Translations under genes and position numbers: made by a program
In this document: positions 10,001-16,822 of the stretch, one piece after another
Numbering within the stretch: position 1 is the stretch's first letter
Layout of the letters: every line of letters begins with the position of its first letter
Assembly: GCF_000014225.1 (NCBI RefSeq)
Contig: NC_008228.1
Location: forward strand, 930,001-994,000
DNA length: 64,000 nucleotides
Source of the DNA: Paraglaciecola sp. T6c
GTDB lineage: Bacteria > Pseudomonadota > Gammaproteobacteria > Enterobacterales > Alteromonadaceae
Direction: 5' to 3'
Notes under the pieces: model-generated
What the model saw: the letters and a program-made list of their open reading frames with translations, nothing else
Told to the model about the DNA's origin: nothing
Database searches by the model: none

Positions 10001-10671
10001 AACGTACCGCTTACTTTAAAGTTATTCTTTTCAGCGTATTCGTTATGCCGCCCTTGTACTTCAATTGAGCGACGATCTTCTTCTACACTCAAGGGTTTGA
10101 ATGTTTTAAGAATAACGTTAGCACCTAATGAGCCTTCATCATGATCTGCCGCGGCAGTTTTTATCACGTTGATAGAGGATAGAATGTCGGATGAGAACGT
10201 ACTTAAATCAACACTTTCATCTGACACACTCTGATTTGATCCAGAGCCGTTTAAACCAGATGTTAATGCGACGCCGTTAAGTGAAATTTGGTTTAATGCC
10301 GCTCCTGCACCACGAACGGAAATACGCGTACCTTCACCGTCAGACTCTTGCACCGTGACCCCGGTGACACGCGATAAGGCATCAGCAATGTTTTGATCGG
10401 TAGATTTACCTATATCTTCTGCAAATATCGAATCTTGTACACCATCAGAGAATTTCTTGGCGTTGATGGAGCGAATAACGCTTCCTCTATAACCTGAAAC
10501 TTTGATGACCTCTAAGTCTTCTTCAGCTTTTTTCTTTTTCTCTTTCTCTTCTTCGCTACTGGGTGTGTCTTGTGCATCGGTATCTTGAGCAAATACAGTT
10601 GCAGAGTTGGAAGCAAATAAAAGAGGCATCATCGCGAGGACGAGTGGCTTTAATTTGAAACTTGCAGACAT
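7015..10671 (-). CDS. TonB-dependent outer membrane receptor for oligosaccharides
   Basis: This 1218-residue outer-membrane transporter has a signal peptide (1-29), then a highly charged Glu/Lys-rich stretch (39-52) and a TonB box-like segment (EVIKVSG, 54-60). The plug domain spans about 65-195 (DALSRVTGVTVQ, RISVRGAG). A very long 22-strand barrel ends in VSARVNF with the terminal Phe needed for barrel insertion. The architecture fits the Xanthomonas/Caulobacter-type TonB-receptor group associated with plant and algal glycans. It heads a four-gene operon with the Big2 lipoprotein, halogenase and ExoP_C-like protein. A shared-motif site lies 172 bases upstream of the start. Substrate specificity is inferred from the surrounding galactan enzymes. 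Confidence 0.95.
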   Translation of the reverse strand: MSASFKLKPLVLAMMPLLFASNSATVFAQDTDAQDTPSSEEEKEKKKKAEEDLEVIKVSGYRGSVIRSINAKKFSDGVQDSIFAEDIGKSTDQNIADALSRVTGVTVQESDGEGTRISVRGAGAALNQISLNGVALTSGLNGSGSNQSVSDESVDLSTFSSDILSSINVIKTAAADHDEGSLGANVILKTFKPLSVEEDRRSIEVQGRHNEYAEKNNFKVSGTFSEKFLDDNLGIIVTASKETQDTRRDSLGGDWLSPYKTARIREGGATNLDGEVITEERDAIIANGRSFNTFVNTRDRDTLTMGIQFLPTDVTDVQLDLSYSKQTFEQDSHSINVTTPDLSVLGSAVTNFHNTEFNGSVPETQAHLGTVFTDPQQDWWILDEQSNTLVKSINRFASGGFSRQLSGNETENKVATLKINHELTEDLLVEFTAGYSRTDFESLPNASVRTQNWNRVPIPELAEVPVVDPNGNAVLQPVGFDCSTGQCVLVTGDQPVSYVPINAGGAQSNISPTGFSPYDLNANHLGGLSRYNEDQIDTNKSVFLDFDWAVEFVGVNKVEFGFKYSSRDKEVFTDYQDFSNTDDIVLNPETGEVISGLGQGDITVADFTAGTGLPVSDFFDGLLGSNASEYNTNYLNGWAILDPEKAFAERFQIPNSVLVSNNNGDRKITQDNVSAYAKLNFEYFDSKLTGNIGVRYVKTENTSIGNSTFSFNGQNVAFDPVALIYGKQLANTSLAPCPEAVFIDGSVVNADPNIYPCYDDGFSGIVTNDAGDSVDRGFAVEYDANGNVVSPVGQFPQNEPVTNNSRNWYQLLDHRDTSTQSASAQALLDAGLISSLREVNNRAFAGTGENESEIWLPSANLNYAINDELIARFAASKTMARPRFDSLTPGFSASEDPWGVDSSSIRTNNPRLQPLTSNNIDISLEWYFNKAGLVSVALFRKDMKNFEERVSAEVYLKDIRTDYGLESISLDEIVINPGAETEVTNPNDGRVTQVNEVTPFNSDCLPFRVVQVQIANVLPVECRNFQASVLRNGKGSVTQGLEFSYNQSYDFLPGFWSGLGVNFNYTFADSENESDFDETLQRVVQPVPQAYTPRHSANTTLFWEKDGHQLRLTHRFNSDQFVGEVTNGNAWQDSTTKLDFSATYKWDENITFTFHALNLTDDITRTYFTSRDLTLRDADGNVTVLSEGNALTDDVYQGRTIGEYKTGRQFRVSARVNF

Positions 10672-10842
10672 TTATAAGTTCTCCTGTTAAATACCGACTG
10701 TGTAGGGTGAGATCCGTAAGGCAATCTGACTCGGTTTCAGTCTAGTATCACTAAATGTATGTGTGTGTTTTTCGTATTATATATAAAATGTCGTTTTTAT
10801 ATGTTGATGAGTATATTTAGTTGTTTCTTTTATGTAAAGATA

Positions 10843-10856
10843 ATTCACATGTAAAT
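10843..10856 (-). promoter_or_regulatory. Shared operator-like motif, site A (receptor promoter)
   Basis: On the minus strand this reads ATTTACATGTGAAT, a near-palindrome around ACATGT. It closely matches sites B-I in this window and lies 172 bases upstream of the receptor start. Confidence 0.55.
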
Positions 10857-11321
10857 CAGGAGTTTTATCAATGTAATTATGTGTGCTCAGACATTCACTC
10901 TTTTTTCACGCTGGATACTATTCGGTTACTTTCTTCTAAGCTATTGTTAATTAGGTTAATTTTTTGATGCTTATGCGCCAGAGATAATGCCTGATGGTTT
11001 TTAGAATTTGTGCGTAACACAGGCTATAACCTAGTAATTATAAATTTTTAAGTAACAAATTAGTTACAAGTGACTATTGCCACTGCGTGTGAATGACGCT
11101 TTGAGTTAAATCAATTATGCCAGCTAAGGACTGAATATAGACAGTTACGTAGATTTTCTAGGAAGCCAAATACTGTGTTAAGCAGTTATATTAAATACAC
11201 TTCTTATGTCTTACTGAGCGATATTGGTAGGTTTATTTGCCCGTTTTGCATTTCCTCTTATACTAAAGTCTAAAAAATACCCGTGGCAAACGTAGAAAAC
11301 AGCATTGCAAGTGTATATATG

Positions 11322-11347
11322 AAAATGTATATTCAAATATACATTTT
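11322..11347. promoter_or_regulatory. Perfect 26-bp palindrome upstream of GH43
   Basis: The arms AAAATGTATATT and AATATACATTTT are exact inverted repeats of 12 bases around the dinucleotide CA. It ends 18 bases before the GH43 ATG, so a protein bound here would block transcription or translation initiation. A dimeric repressor site is the simplest reading. The arms are AT-rich, so cruciform formation is an alternative. Confidence 0.6.
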
Positions 11348-11365
11348 AACAATAAGTCAAAGATC

Positions 11366-12718
11366 ATGCTCACAGGTCGTTTTAAATTACAGCTTCTAGG
11401 TTTATGTTGTCTGTCTAGCTCCGCCCTAGCGGATAATCCGCTCGTTACTCATATGTTCACTGCAGACCCTACTGCTCGGGTATTTGAAAACAAAGTCTAT
11501 GTTTACCCTTCAACAGACGTGGTGTGTGAAGAGGGCTTTGGTAACAACGGGTTTTGTATGCCCGGCTATAACGTGTTTTCTTCAAGCAATCTTCACGATT
11601 GGCAAGACCATGGCACTATAGTTGACCAGACCGATGTGCCTTGGGGGAAAAAAGATGGTTTTGGCATGTGGGCACCTGATGTCGTTGAGAAAGACGGTAC
11701 ATACTATTTTTACTTCCCTGATATCCCGCTAGACGAAAGCGGGTTTAGGCGAATTGGTGTCGCTACGGCGCAGTCTCCTGCGGGGCCATTTAGCGTAATG
11801 GATGACTATATAGCAGGCGTCAGTGGGATTGATCCTAATGTGTTTATTGATGACGATGGTCAAGCTTACTTGTACTTCGGCGGAGGTGAGAAACTCTATG
11901 TAGCCAAGCTTAAGCCAAACATGGTTGAGTTAGCGAGCGAGCCTAAAGAAATTGCAGGGTTGCCATCTAAGTATAAAGAAGGGCCTTTCTTATTTAAGCG
12001 CAATGGCGTGTATTATTTTACTTTTCCTCATTCCCCAAGCGGCTCTGAAGAGTTGGCTTATGCGGTGGGTGACAGCCCCTTAGGGCCCTTCGAATATCAA
12101 GGCATGTTCATGCAACGTTGGCGTGATGGTATTTGGACCAACCACCACTCTGTTGTGGAATACGAAAACCAGTGGTACGTGTTTTATCACCATCACCAAA
12201 TAAGCCAAAATCAACATTTGCGCTCGATGCGAGCCGACAGATTATTTTTTGACAATAGCGGATATATTCAACCAGTTACCCCCACTGAGCGAGGAATTGG
12301 CACCCCATTGGCGACGGCAAAATTACAGATCGACAGATACAGTATGTTGTCTGATAAGGGAGTCATAGTCTCAAAAGTGACTGGAGGAGCCTTACCAGCG
12401 AATTGGCAAGTTGACTGGATAGAAAATGGCGCATGGTTGAACTATGAGCGTGTTGATTTTGAGCAAGGCCAAGCTAAGAAAATCGTCGTTCAAGCGGCTT
12501 CGAAAACGCAAGGGGGCACGGTCGAGGTGCGCTTAGGTGGCCCCGAAGGTGAAGTTATTGCGCAAGTGCCAATCAGCAACACGGGTGGTTGGGATAAATG
12601 GCAAGCATTTGAAGCGCCAGTTAACACCAAGTTAACTGGGGTTAACAATCTCTCATTTGTGTTTAAAGGCGCCGAACAAGGACACTTATTTAACATTGAC
12701 TGGGTGAGCTTCAAATAG
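11366..12718 (+). CDS. GH43 glycosidase with C-terminal CBM6, secreted
   Basis: This 450-residue protein has a signal peptide (1-22, cut after ALA). The five-bladed propeller domain carries the three GH43 acids: base D34 in TADPTARV, pKa-modulating D156 in SGIDPNV and general acid E205 in KEGPFLF. Residues about 320-450 form a CBM6-like beta-sandwich (NGAWLNYERVDF, GGTVEVRLGG, NIDWVSF). GH43 enzymes release arabinose, xylose or galactose from chain ends. The subfamily here is one with an xylanase/galactosidase-like Asp-Pro-Thr-Ala motif, and the substrate is uncertain. It is followed by a DUF1080 lipoprotein and GH117 on the same strand, so removal of side groups from agar-type oligosaccharides is a fair inference. 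Confidence 0.88.
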   Translation: MLTGRFKLQLLGLCCLSSSALADNPLVTHMFTADPTARVFENKVYVYPSTDVVCEEGFGNNGFCMPGYNVFSSSNLHDWQDHGTIVDQTDVPWGKKDGFGMWAPDVVEKDGTYYFYFPDIPLDESGFRRIGVATAQSPAGPFSVMDDYIAGVSGIDPNVFIDDDGQAYLYFGGGEKLYVAKLKPNMVELASEPKEIAGLPSKYKEGPFLFKRNGVYYFTFPHSPSGSEELAYAVGDSPLGPFEYQGMFMQRWRDGIWTNHHSVVEYENQWYVFYHHHQISQNQHLRSMRADRLFFDNSGYIQPVTPTERGIGTPLATAKLQIDRYSMLSDKGVIVSKVTGGALPANWQVDWIENGAWLNYERVDFEQGQAKKIVVQAASKTQGGTVEVRLGGPEGEVIAQVPISNTGGWDKWQAFEAPVNTKLTGVNNLSFVFKGAEQGHLFNIDWVSFK

Positions 12719-12762
12719 CGCTCACAGGTGCCTTGTGTGCCTAAAAAAAGGGTAAATTCAAA

Positions 12763-13677
12763 ATGAATACTTTATTTCACTCGCCACGTGTGGGTTATCA
12801 ACTCTGCCGGTTTGGAGCCGTCTGTTCTGTGTTGCTGTTAAGTGCATGTTCCCCTACGGATAATACGACTAAGCAGGCACCAGAAAGTCAATGGCGTTAC
12901 TTACTCGATAGCGAATTGTCTCAATGGAATGCTTGGATGGGTGTGCCTCATTCGTCGGTAAAAGGATTACCTGAAGGAACACACCAAGCTGACAACTTAA
13001 ACGTGAACGGCGACCCAAGTGATGCCATGGGGCTCAATGCCGATGTGAAAAGTGTGTTTTCCGTTAGCCAAGAGCAGCAACCCGTGTTGCACGTGAGCGG
13101 TGAAATTTATGGTGGTTTAACCAGCAAGTTAAACTTTGAAAATTACCACTTGAGCTTACAAGTGAAATGGGGGGATAAAAAATGGGCGCCTAGGCTTGAA
13201 GCCAAACGTGACAGTGGTCTGCTGTTTCACTGCCAAGGTGAGCATGGTGCATTTTGGAAAGTGTGGAAGGCATGCCAAGAGTTACAAATTCAAGAAAGTG
13301 ATTTTGGTGACTACATTCCCCTTGCTGGCCCAGGAGGGACAATTCGCTCGACTTATAAAGATGGTCAACAATTTTATGACCCAAACAGCCAAGAGCGGAA
13401 TCAGGTTGGGGGTTATAGTCATGCGTATTTAGAGCCAGATTATCAACATGGTAACTGGAATACGGTGGAGCTTTACGCGTTGGCCGACAGCGCTGTGTTT
13501 GTTGTTAACGGCGAGGTGGTCATGGTTGTGACGGACTCGATTAACGAGCAAGGGGAGCCATTAACCTCAGGGCAGCTACAGTTGCAATCTGAAGGCGCAG
13601 AGGTGTTTTTTCGAGATGTGAAAATACGTCCAATTCAGGCATTTCCTAATCATATCGTGCGCGAAGCACACTTATGA
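12763..13677 (+). CDS. DUF1080 (3-keto-disaccharide hydrolase fold) lipoprotein
   Basis: This 304-residue lipoprotein has its lipobox at LLSAC (C29). The rest is one concanavalin-like jelly-roll of the DUF1080 family, with YHLSLQVKWG, RDSGLLFHCQG and the closing strand VFFRDVKIRPI. Some members of this family have been reported to hydrolyse 3-keto-glycosides; others may only bind sugars. It begins 44 bases after GH43 and its stop overlaps the GH117 start by 4 bases (ATGA), so the two are translationally coupled. The active site cannot be judged by eye, so catalysis is not claimed. The nearby haem-protein operon makes an oxidised-sugar substrate worth considering. Confidence 0.78.
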   Translation: MNTLFHSPRVGYQLCRFGAVCSVLLLSACSPTDNTTKQAPESQWRYLLDSELSQWNAWMGVPHSSVKGLPEGTHQADNLNVNGDPSDAMGLNADVKSVFSVSQEQQPVLHVSGEIYGGLTSKLNFENYHLSLQVKWGDKKWAPRLEAKRDSGLLFHCQGEHGAFWKVWKACQELQIQESDFGDYIPLAGPGGTIRSTYKDGQQFYDPNSQERNQVGGYSHAYLEPDYQHGNWNTVELYALADSAVFVVNGEVVMVVTDSINEQGEPLTSGQLQLQSEGAEVFFRDVKIRPIQAFPNHIVREAHL

Positions 13678-14966
13678 AATACTGGCTAATCGGGGCGCTT
13701 TCTTTAAGCCTAACGGCCTGTAACAACACCACGATGGAGTCAGAGACCCGCGCAGCATCAACATCTGTGAGCGCGCCTAATAAAGCATATTCTCAAGCGG
13801 ATTATGCCTATTTGGCAATTAGTCAGCCTGACACAATGAGTGCGGCGTCTAAACGCGCTTTAGCGCGGAATTATCATAAAAATGAACAATGGTTCGGTGA
13901 GTTTAGACACGAAACCTTATTTGGTGACTTTGCTTTCGATCCCAATGTGAGCAGGCGCGATCCGTCTAAAGTACTTAAGGTGGATAACGTATTTTACACT
14001 TGGTATACCCGCACTACAGGGGAGGCCGTAGGGTTTGGCACAGGGGATCCTAACGCCAAAGTCTTTCCGTGGGATCAAGCTGAGATTTGGTATGCCACGT
14101 CAAAAGACGGATACCATTGGCAAGAAAAAGGTCGAGCACTGGGGACGGGAGACGTTGGTCAGTTTGATGATCGCTCCGTTTTCACACCAGAAGTGTTGGC
14201 TCACCAAGGAATGTTTTATCTCGTATATCAGGCCATTAAGGCACCTTATCTAAATCGTACTAAAAATACTGTGGCCATGGCGTATTCCTCTTCACCTGAT
14301 GGGCCATGGCGCAAACTTGATGCACCTATATTAACAGCATCAGACACTGGCGAGTGGGCAGGGACACAAGACAATCGCTTCTTAGTTAAATCCCAAGGAG
14401 ATTTTGACAGCCATAAAGTACATGACCCAACGTTACTGTTTTATCGTGATAAGTTTTACCTGTATTACAAAGGTGAGCGCATGGGAGAGCGTAAAACGGC
14501 TGGGGGCCGAGAAATTCGTTGGGGCGTGGCGATTGCTGATAACCCTCAAGGCCCGTATATCAAGTCTGCGTTTAATCCTATTACCCACAGTGGTCACGAG
14601 CTCTGCGTGTGGCAATACCAAGATGGAATTGCCATTGTCTCCTCCCATGACGGCCCAGAAAAGCAAACGATTCAATACGCCCCCGACGGTATTAATTTCG
14701 AAGTCATGTCTTACCTTCCATCGGTGCCTAGCGCGATAGGTTTAGTGGAGTCATTAGATAAGAATGCCTACCCAACGGCAGGCTTAGAATGGGGGCTATA
14801 CCATGAATATGTTATCCCGCCGGGGAAAACCTGGATGTCGGGCATTAATCACATAAAGCGTTTTAGCTTTAATGCACCAAACCGCGTTTCCATGCAAGGC
14901 GACTCAATAGGAAACACCCCGCAAAACAACTCTGGCGAATTTATCAATAAGCAGAGCGATCATTAG
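13674..14966 (+). CDS. GH117 alpha-1,3-neoagarooligosaccharide hydrolase-like lipoprotein
   Basis: This 430-residue lipoprotein (lipobox SLTAC, C16) is of the GH117 family, which removes 3,6-anhydro-L-galactose from the non-reducing end of neoagaro-oligosaccharides. The five-bladed propeller shows the conserved pieces SRRDPSKVLKV (D96), KVHDPTLLFY (D251) and SGHELCVWQ (H308, E309), matching the family's acidic residues and metal-site neighbourhood. The N-terminal helical region (about 40-80) fits the domain-swap segment of known dimers. Its ATG overlaps the DUF1080 stop. This is the clearest marker in the window for an agar/porphyran substrate. The C-terminus has a short extra tail (about 410-430) of low complexity. 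Confidence 0.9.
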   Translation: MKYWLIGALSLSLTACNNTTMESETRAASTSVSAPNKAYSQADYAYLAISQPDTMSAASKRALARNYHKNEQWFGEFRHETLFGDFAFDPNVSRRDPSKVLKVDNVFYTWYTRTTGEAVGFGTGDPNAKVFPWDQAEIWYATSKDGYHWQEKGRALGTGDVGQFDDRSVFTPEVLAHQGMFYLVYQAIKAPYLNRTKNTVAMAYSSSPDGPWRKLDAPILTASDTGEWAGTQDNRFLVKSQGDFDSHKVHDPTLLFYRDKFYLYYKGERMGERKTAGGREIRWGVAIADNPQGPYIKSAFNPITHSGHELCVWQYQDGIAIVSSHDGPEKQTIQYAPDGINFEVMSYLPSVPSAIGLVESLDKNAYPTAGLEWGLYHEYVIPPGKTWMSGINHIKRFSFNAPNRVSMQGDSIGNTPQNNSGEFINKQSDH

Positions 14967-14995
14967 AAGGCGCCACATATAACGAAAGCCTCTAA

Positions 14996-15325
14996 TCTGG
15001 TAGAGGTTATCGCTATGGCGTGACCGCAAATACAGATTTCTTCGCAGCGCTAAGCTATGAGTATGCAGATGTGTCAATTGACGCTGGCTTTGCTGAAGAT
15101 GATTTCGACGACAACGGATATGGTGTGTCCGCAGGCGTGCGTTCAATGGTAACAAGGGCGGTTGAGTTACGTGGTGTTATTCATTACGTTAACGTTGAAG
15201 AAGATGATACAGCGTTTGAGTTAGGTGCTGATTATTTCATTACACCTAAGTTTGCCGTTGGTGCTTCTTACACTCTTGCTGATGACGTAGATGTGTTCGG
15301 TATTTCCGCTCGCTACAATTTCTAA
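14996..15325 (+). pseudogene. 5'-truncated outer-membrane beta-barrel protein remnant
   Basis: An in-frame stop lies at 14993-14995. From there about 109 codons encode alternating amphipathic strands (GYRYGVTANTDFFAALSYEY, FELGADYFITPKFAVGASYT) ending in SARYNF, the aromatic C-terminal signature of an outer-membrane barrel. The start, signal peptide and first strands are missing, and the gene begins only 30 bases after the GH117 stop. A GTG at 15020 exists but would give a barrel half with no signal peptide. I read it as the tail of an OmpA/porin-like gene left behind when the galactan genes were inserted or rearranged. The original terminator is still present. Confidence 0.72.
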
Positions 15326-15342
15326 TTCAGGCTTCATATGAT

Positions 15343-15367
15343 AAAGGCCACATGAAGTGGCCTTTTT
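15343..15367. terminator. Bidirectional rho-independent terminator
   Basis: A 9-bp stem (AAAGGCCAC / GTGGCCTTT) with a 5-base loop and a T tract follows the barrel remnant (+). It also lies just past the stop of the DUF1501 operon (-), so it can stop transcripts from both sides. Confidence 0.88.
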
Positions 15368-15394
15368 TGTGTTAAGTGCAGTCAGATCAAACGC

Positions 15395-16813
15395 TTAGAT
15401 TAACAAGTTCTTCATCACTTTGCCGTGCACATCGGTTAAACGAAAGCGTCTGCCTTGATACTTGTAAGTGAGCTTTTCATGCTCAACCCCCATTAGGTGC
15501 ATCAATGTGGCTTGAAAGTCATGCACATGCACGGGATCTTTGATGATGTTGTAGCCGAATTCGTCCGTTTCACCGTATATACCCGGCTTAATGCCGCCCC
15601 CTGCCATCCACATGGTAAAGCAGCCAGGATGATGGTCACGGCCATAATTGGTTTCTGTCAGCTTACCTTGAGAGTAATTCGTGCGGCCAAATTCGCCTCC
15701 CCAAACGACTAGGGTATCGTCTAGTAGTCCGCGTTGTTTCAAATCTGTCACCAGCGCTGCAGAAGCCTGATCGGTCTTTTCACACTGGGCTTTAATGCCG
15801 CCAGGTAGGTTATCGTGTTGATCCCAGCCCTGATGATAAAGCTGAGTAAATTTAACGTTGCGCTCAGCTAAGCGCCTAGCCAAAAGACAGTTAGCTGCGT
15901 AAGTGCCCGGTTTGCGTGAGTCAGGCCCATACATATCAAAAACCCAATCAGGCTCATCGCTGAAATCAGTGGCATCAGGTACTGACTTTTGCATGCGCTC
16001 AGCCATATCGTATTGCGCTGCCCGTGACATAATCTCTTCATCTTGCCACTGTTGATATTGTGCATCTTGCAGCTGTTTGAATTTATCCATTAGCTTCGAG
16101 CGGTTCTTCACGTCTAAGCCCGGCGGGTTGTTTAAATAAAGTACTGGGTCTGCTCCGCCTCTAAATTGAACACCTTGATGGATAGAGGGCAAAAAGCCAT
16201 TTCCCCACAGGCGCGAATATAAAGGCTGGCCGCCGGCATTGGTTGATACCATGACGATGAAAGGCGGTAAATTGGGGTTGTCGGAGCCTAGCGCATAGCT
16301 TAACCAAGCGCCTATGCTGGGGCGACCAGCGATAGGGAATCCTGTTTGTAAGAAGGTTATCGCCGGATCGTGGTTGATAGCATCTGTGTGCATTGAGCGC
16401 ACGATACACAAGTCATCAACAATTTTGGCCGTGTGGGGCAATAGCTCACTCACCCAAGCCCCAGATTCGCCATATTGCTTAAAGTCATACACTGAGCGAG
16501 CTAAGGGCAGCGAACTTTGCTGCGCACTCATGCCCGTTAGGACTTGATCGCCTCTAACTTCTGCCGGCAGTTGTTGACCATGGCGTTTGTCTAACGTGGG
16601 TTTGTAGTCAAAGGTTTCCAGTTGCGATGGCCCGCCGCTTTGAAACAAGTAGATAACCCGCTTGGCTTTGGCAGGTGTGTGCGGAGAGCCCAAAATACCA
16701 TTTAAGCCAGGGTTAAGGTCTCGTGCTTGAGCGAAATTAGGAATGGCGCTGGCCATCGCCCCAGCGGCTAAACCCTGCATCGTACCTTTTAAAAAATCTC
16801 GTCTGTTTGTCAT
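15395..16813 (-). CDS. DUF1501 protein (alkaline-phosphatase-like fold), Tat-exported
   Basis: This 472-residue protein has a twin-arginine signal (NRRDFLKG, then a hydrophobic stretch to about residue 30). The body is DUF1501, a family of the alkaline phosphatase/sulfatase clan of unknown reaction. Family pieces visible are FQSGGPSQLETFDYKP, NHDPAITFLQTG and VWGGEFGRTNYSQG. There is no formylglycine motif. It is last in a four-gene operon, 9 bases after the DUF1549/DUF1553 gene, and the two families are regular neighbours in Planctomycetes and Verrucomicrobia. A hydrolase acting on a sulfated or phosphated group in the periplasm is possible, but no activity is established. Confidence 0.85.
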   Translation of the reverse strand: MTNRRDFLKGTMQGLAAGAMASAIPNFAQARDLNPGLNGILGSPHTPAKAKRVIYLFQSGGPSQLETFDYKPTLDKRHGQQLPAEVRGDQVLTGMSAQQSSLPLARSVYDFKQYGESGAWVSELLPHTAKIVDDLCIVRSMHTDAINHDPAITFLQTGFPIAGRPSIGAWLSYALGSDNPNLPPFIVMVSTNAGGQPLYSRLWGNGFLPSIHQGVQFRGGADPVLYLNNPPGLDVKNRSKLMDKFKQLQDAQYQQWQDEEIMSRAAQYDMAERMQKSVPDATDFSDEPDWVFDMYGPDSRKPGTYAANCLLARRLAERNVKFTQLYHQGWDQHDNLPGGIKAQCEKTDQASAALVTDLKQRGLLDDTLVVWGGEFGRTNYSQGKLTETNYGRDHHPGCFTMWMAGGGIKPGIYGETDEFGYNIIKDPVHVHDFQATLMHLMGVEHEKLTYKYQGRRFRLTDVHGKVMKNLLI

Positions 16814-16822
16814 GTTCGGCTC

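Larger units (their letters stand above)
10672..11365. other. 694-bp intergenic regulatory region between the receptor and GH43
   Basis: This is a divergent, AT-rich promoter region with no credible ORF. It holds one copy of the shared motif (10843-10856) on the receptor side and a perfect 26-bp palindrome (11322-11347) directly before the GH43 gene. The middle (about 10880-11300) shows nothing I can name. Confidence 0.7.
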
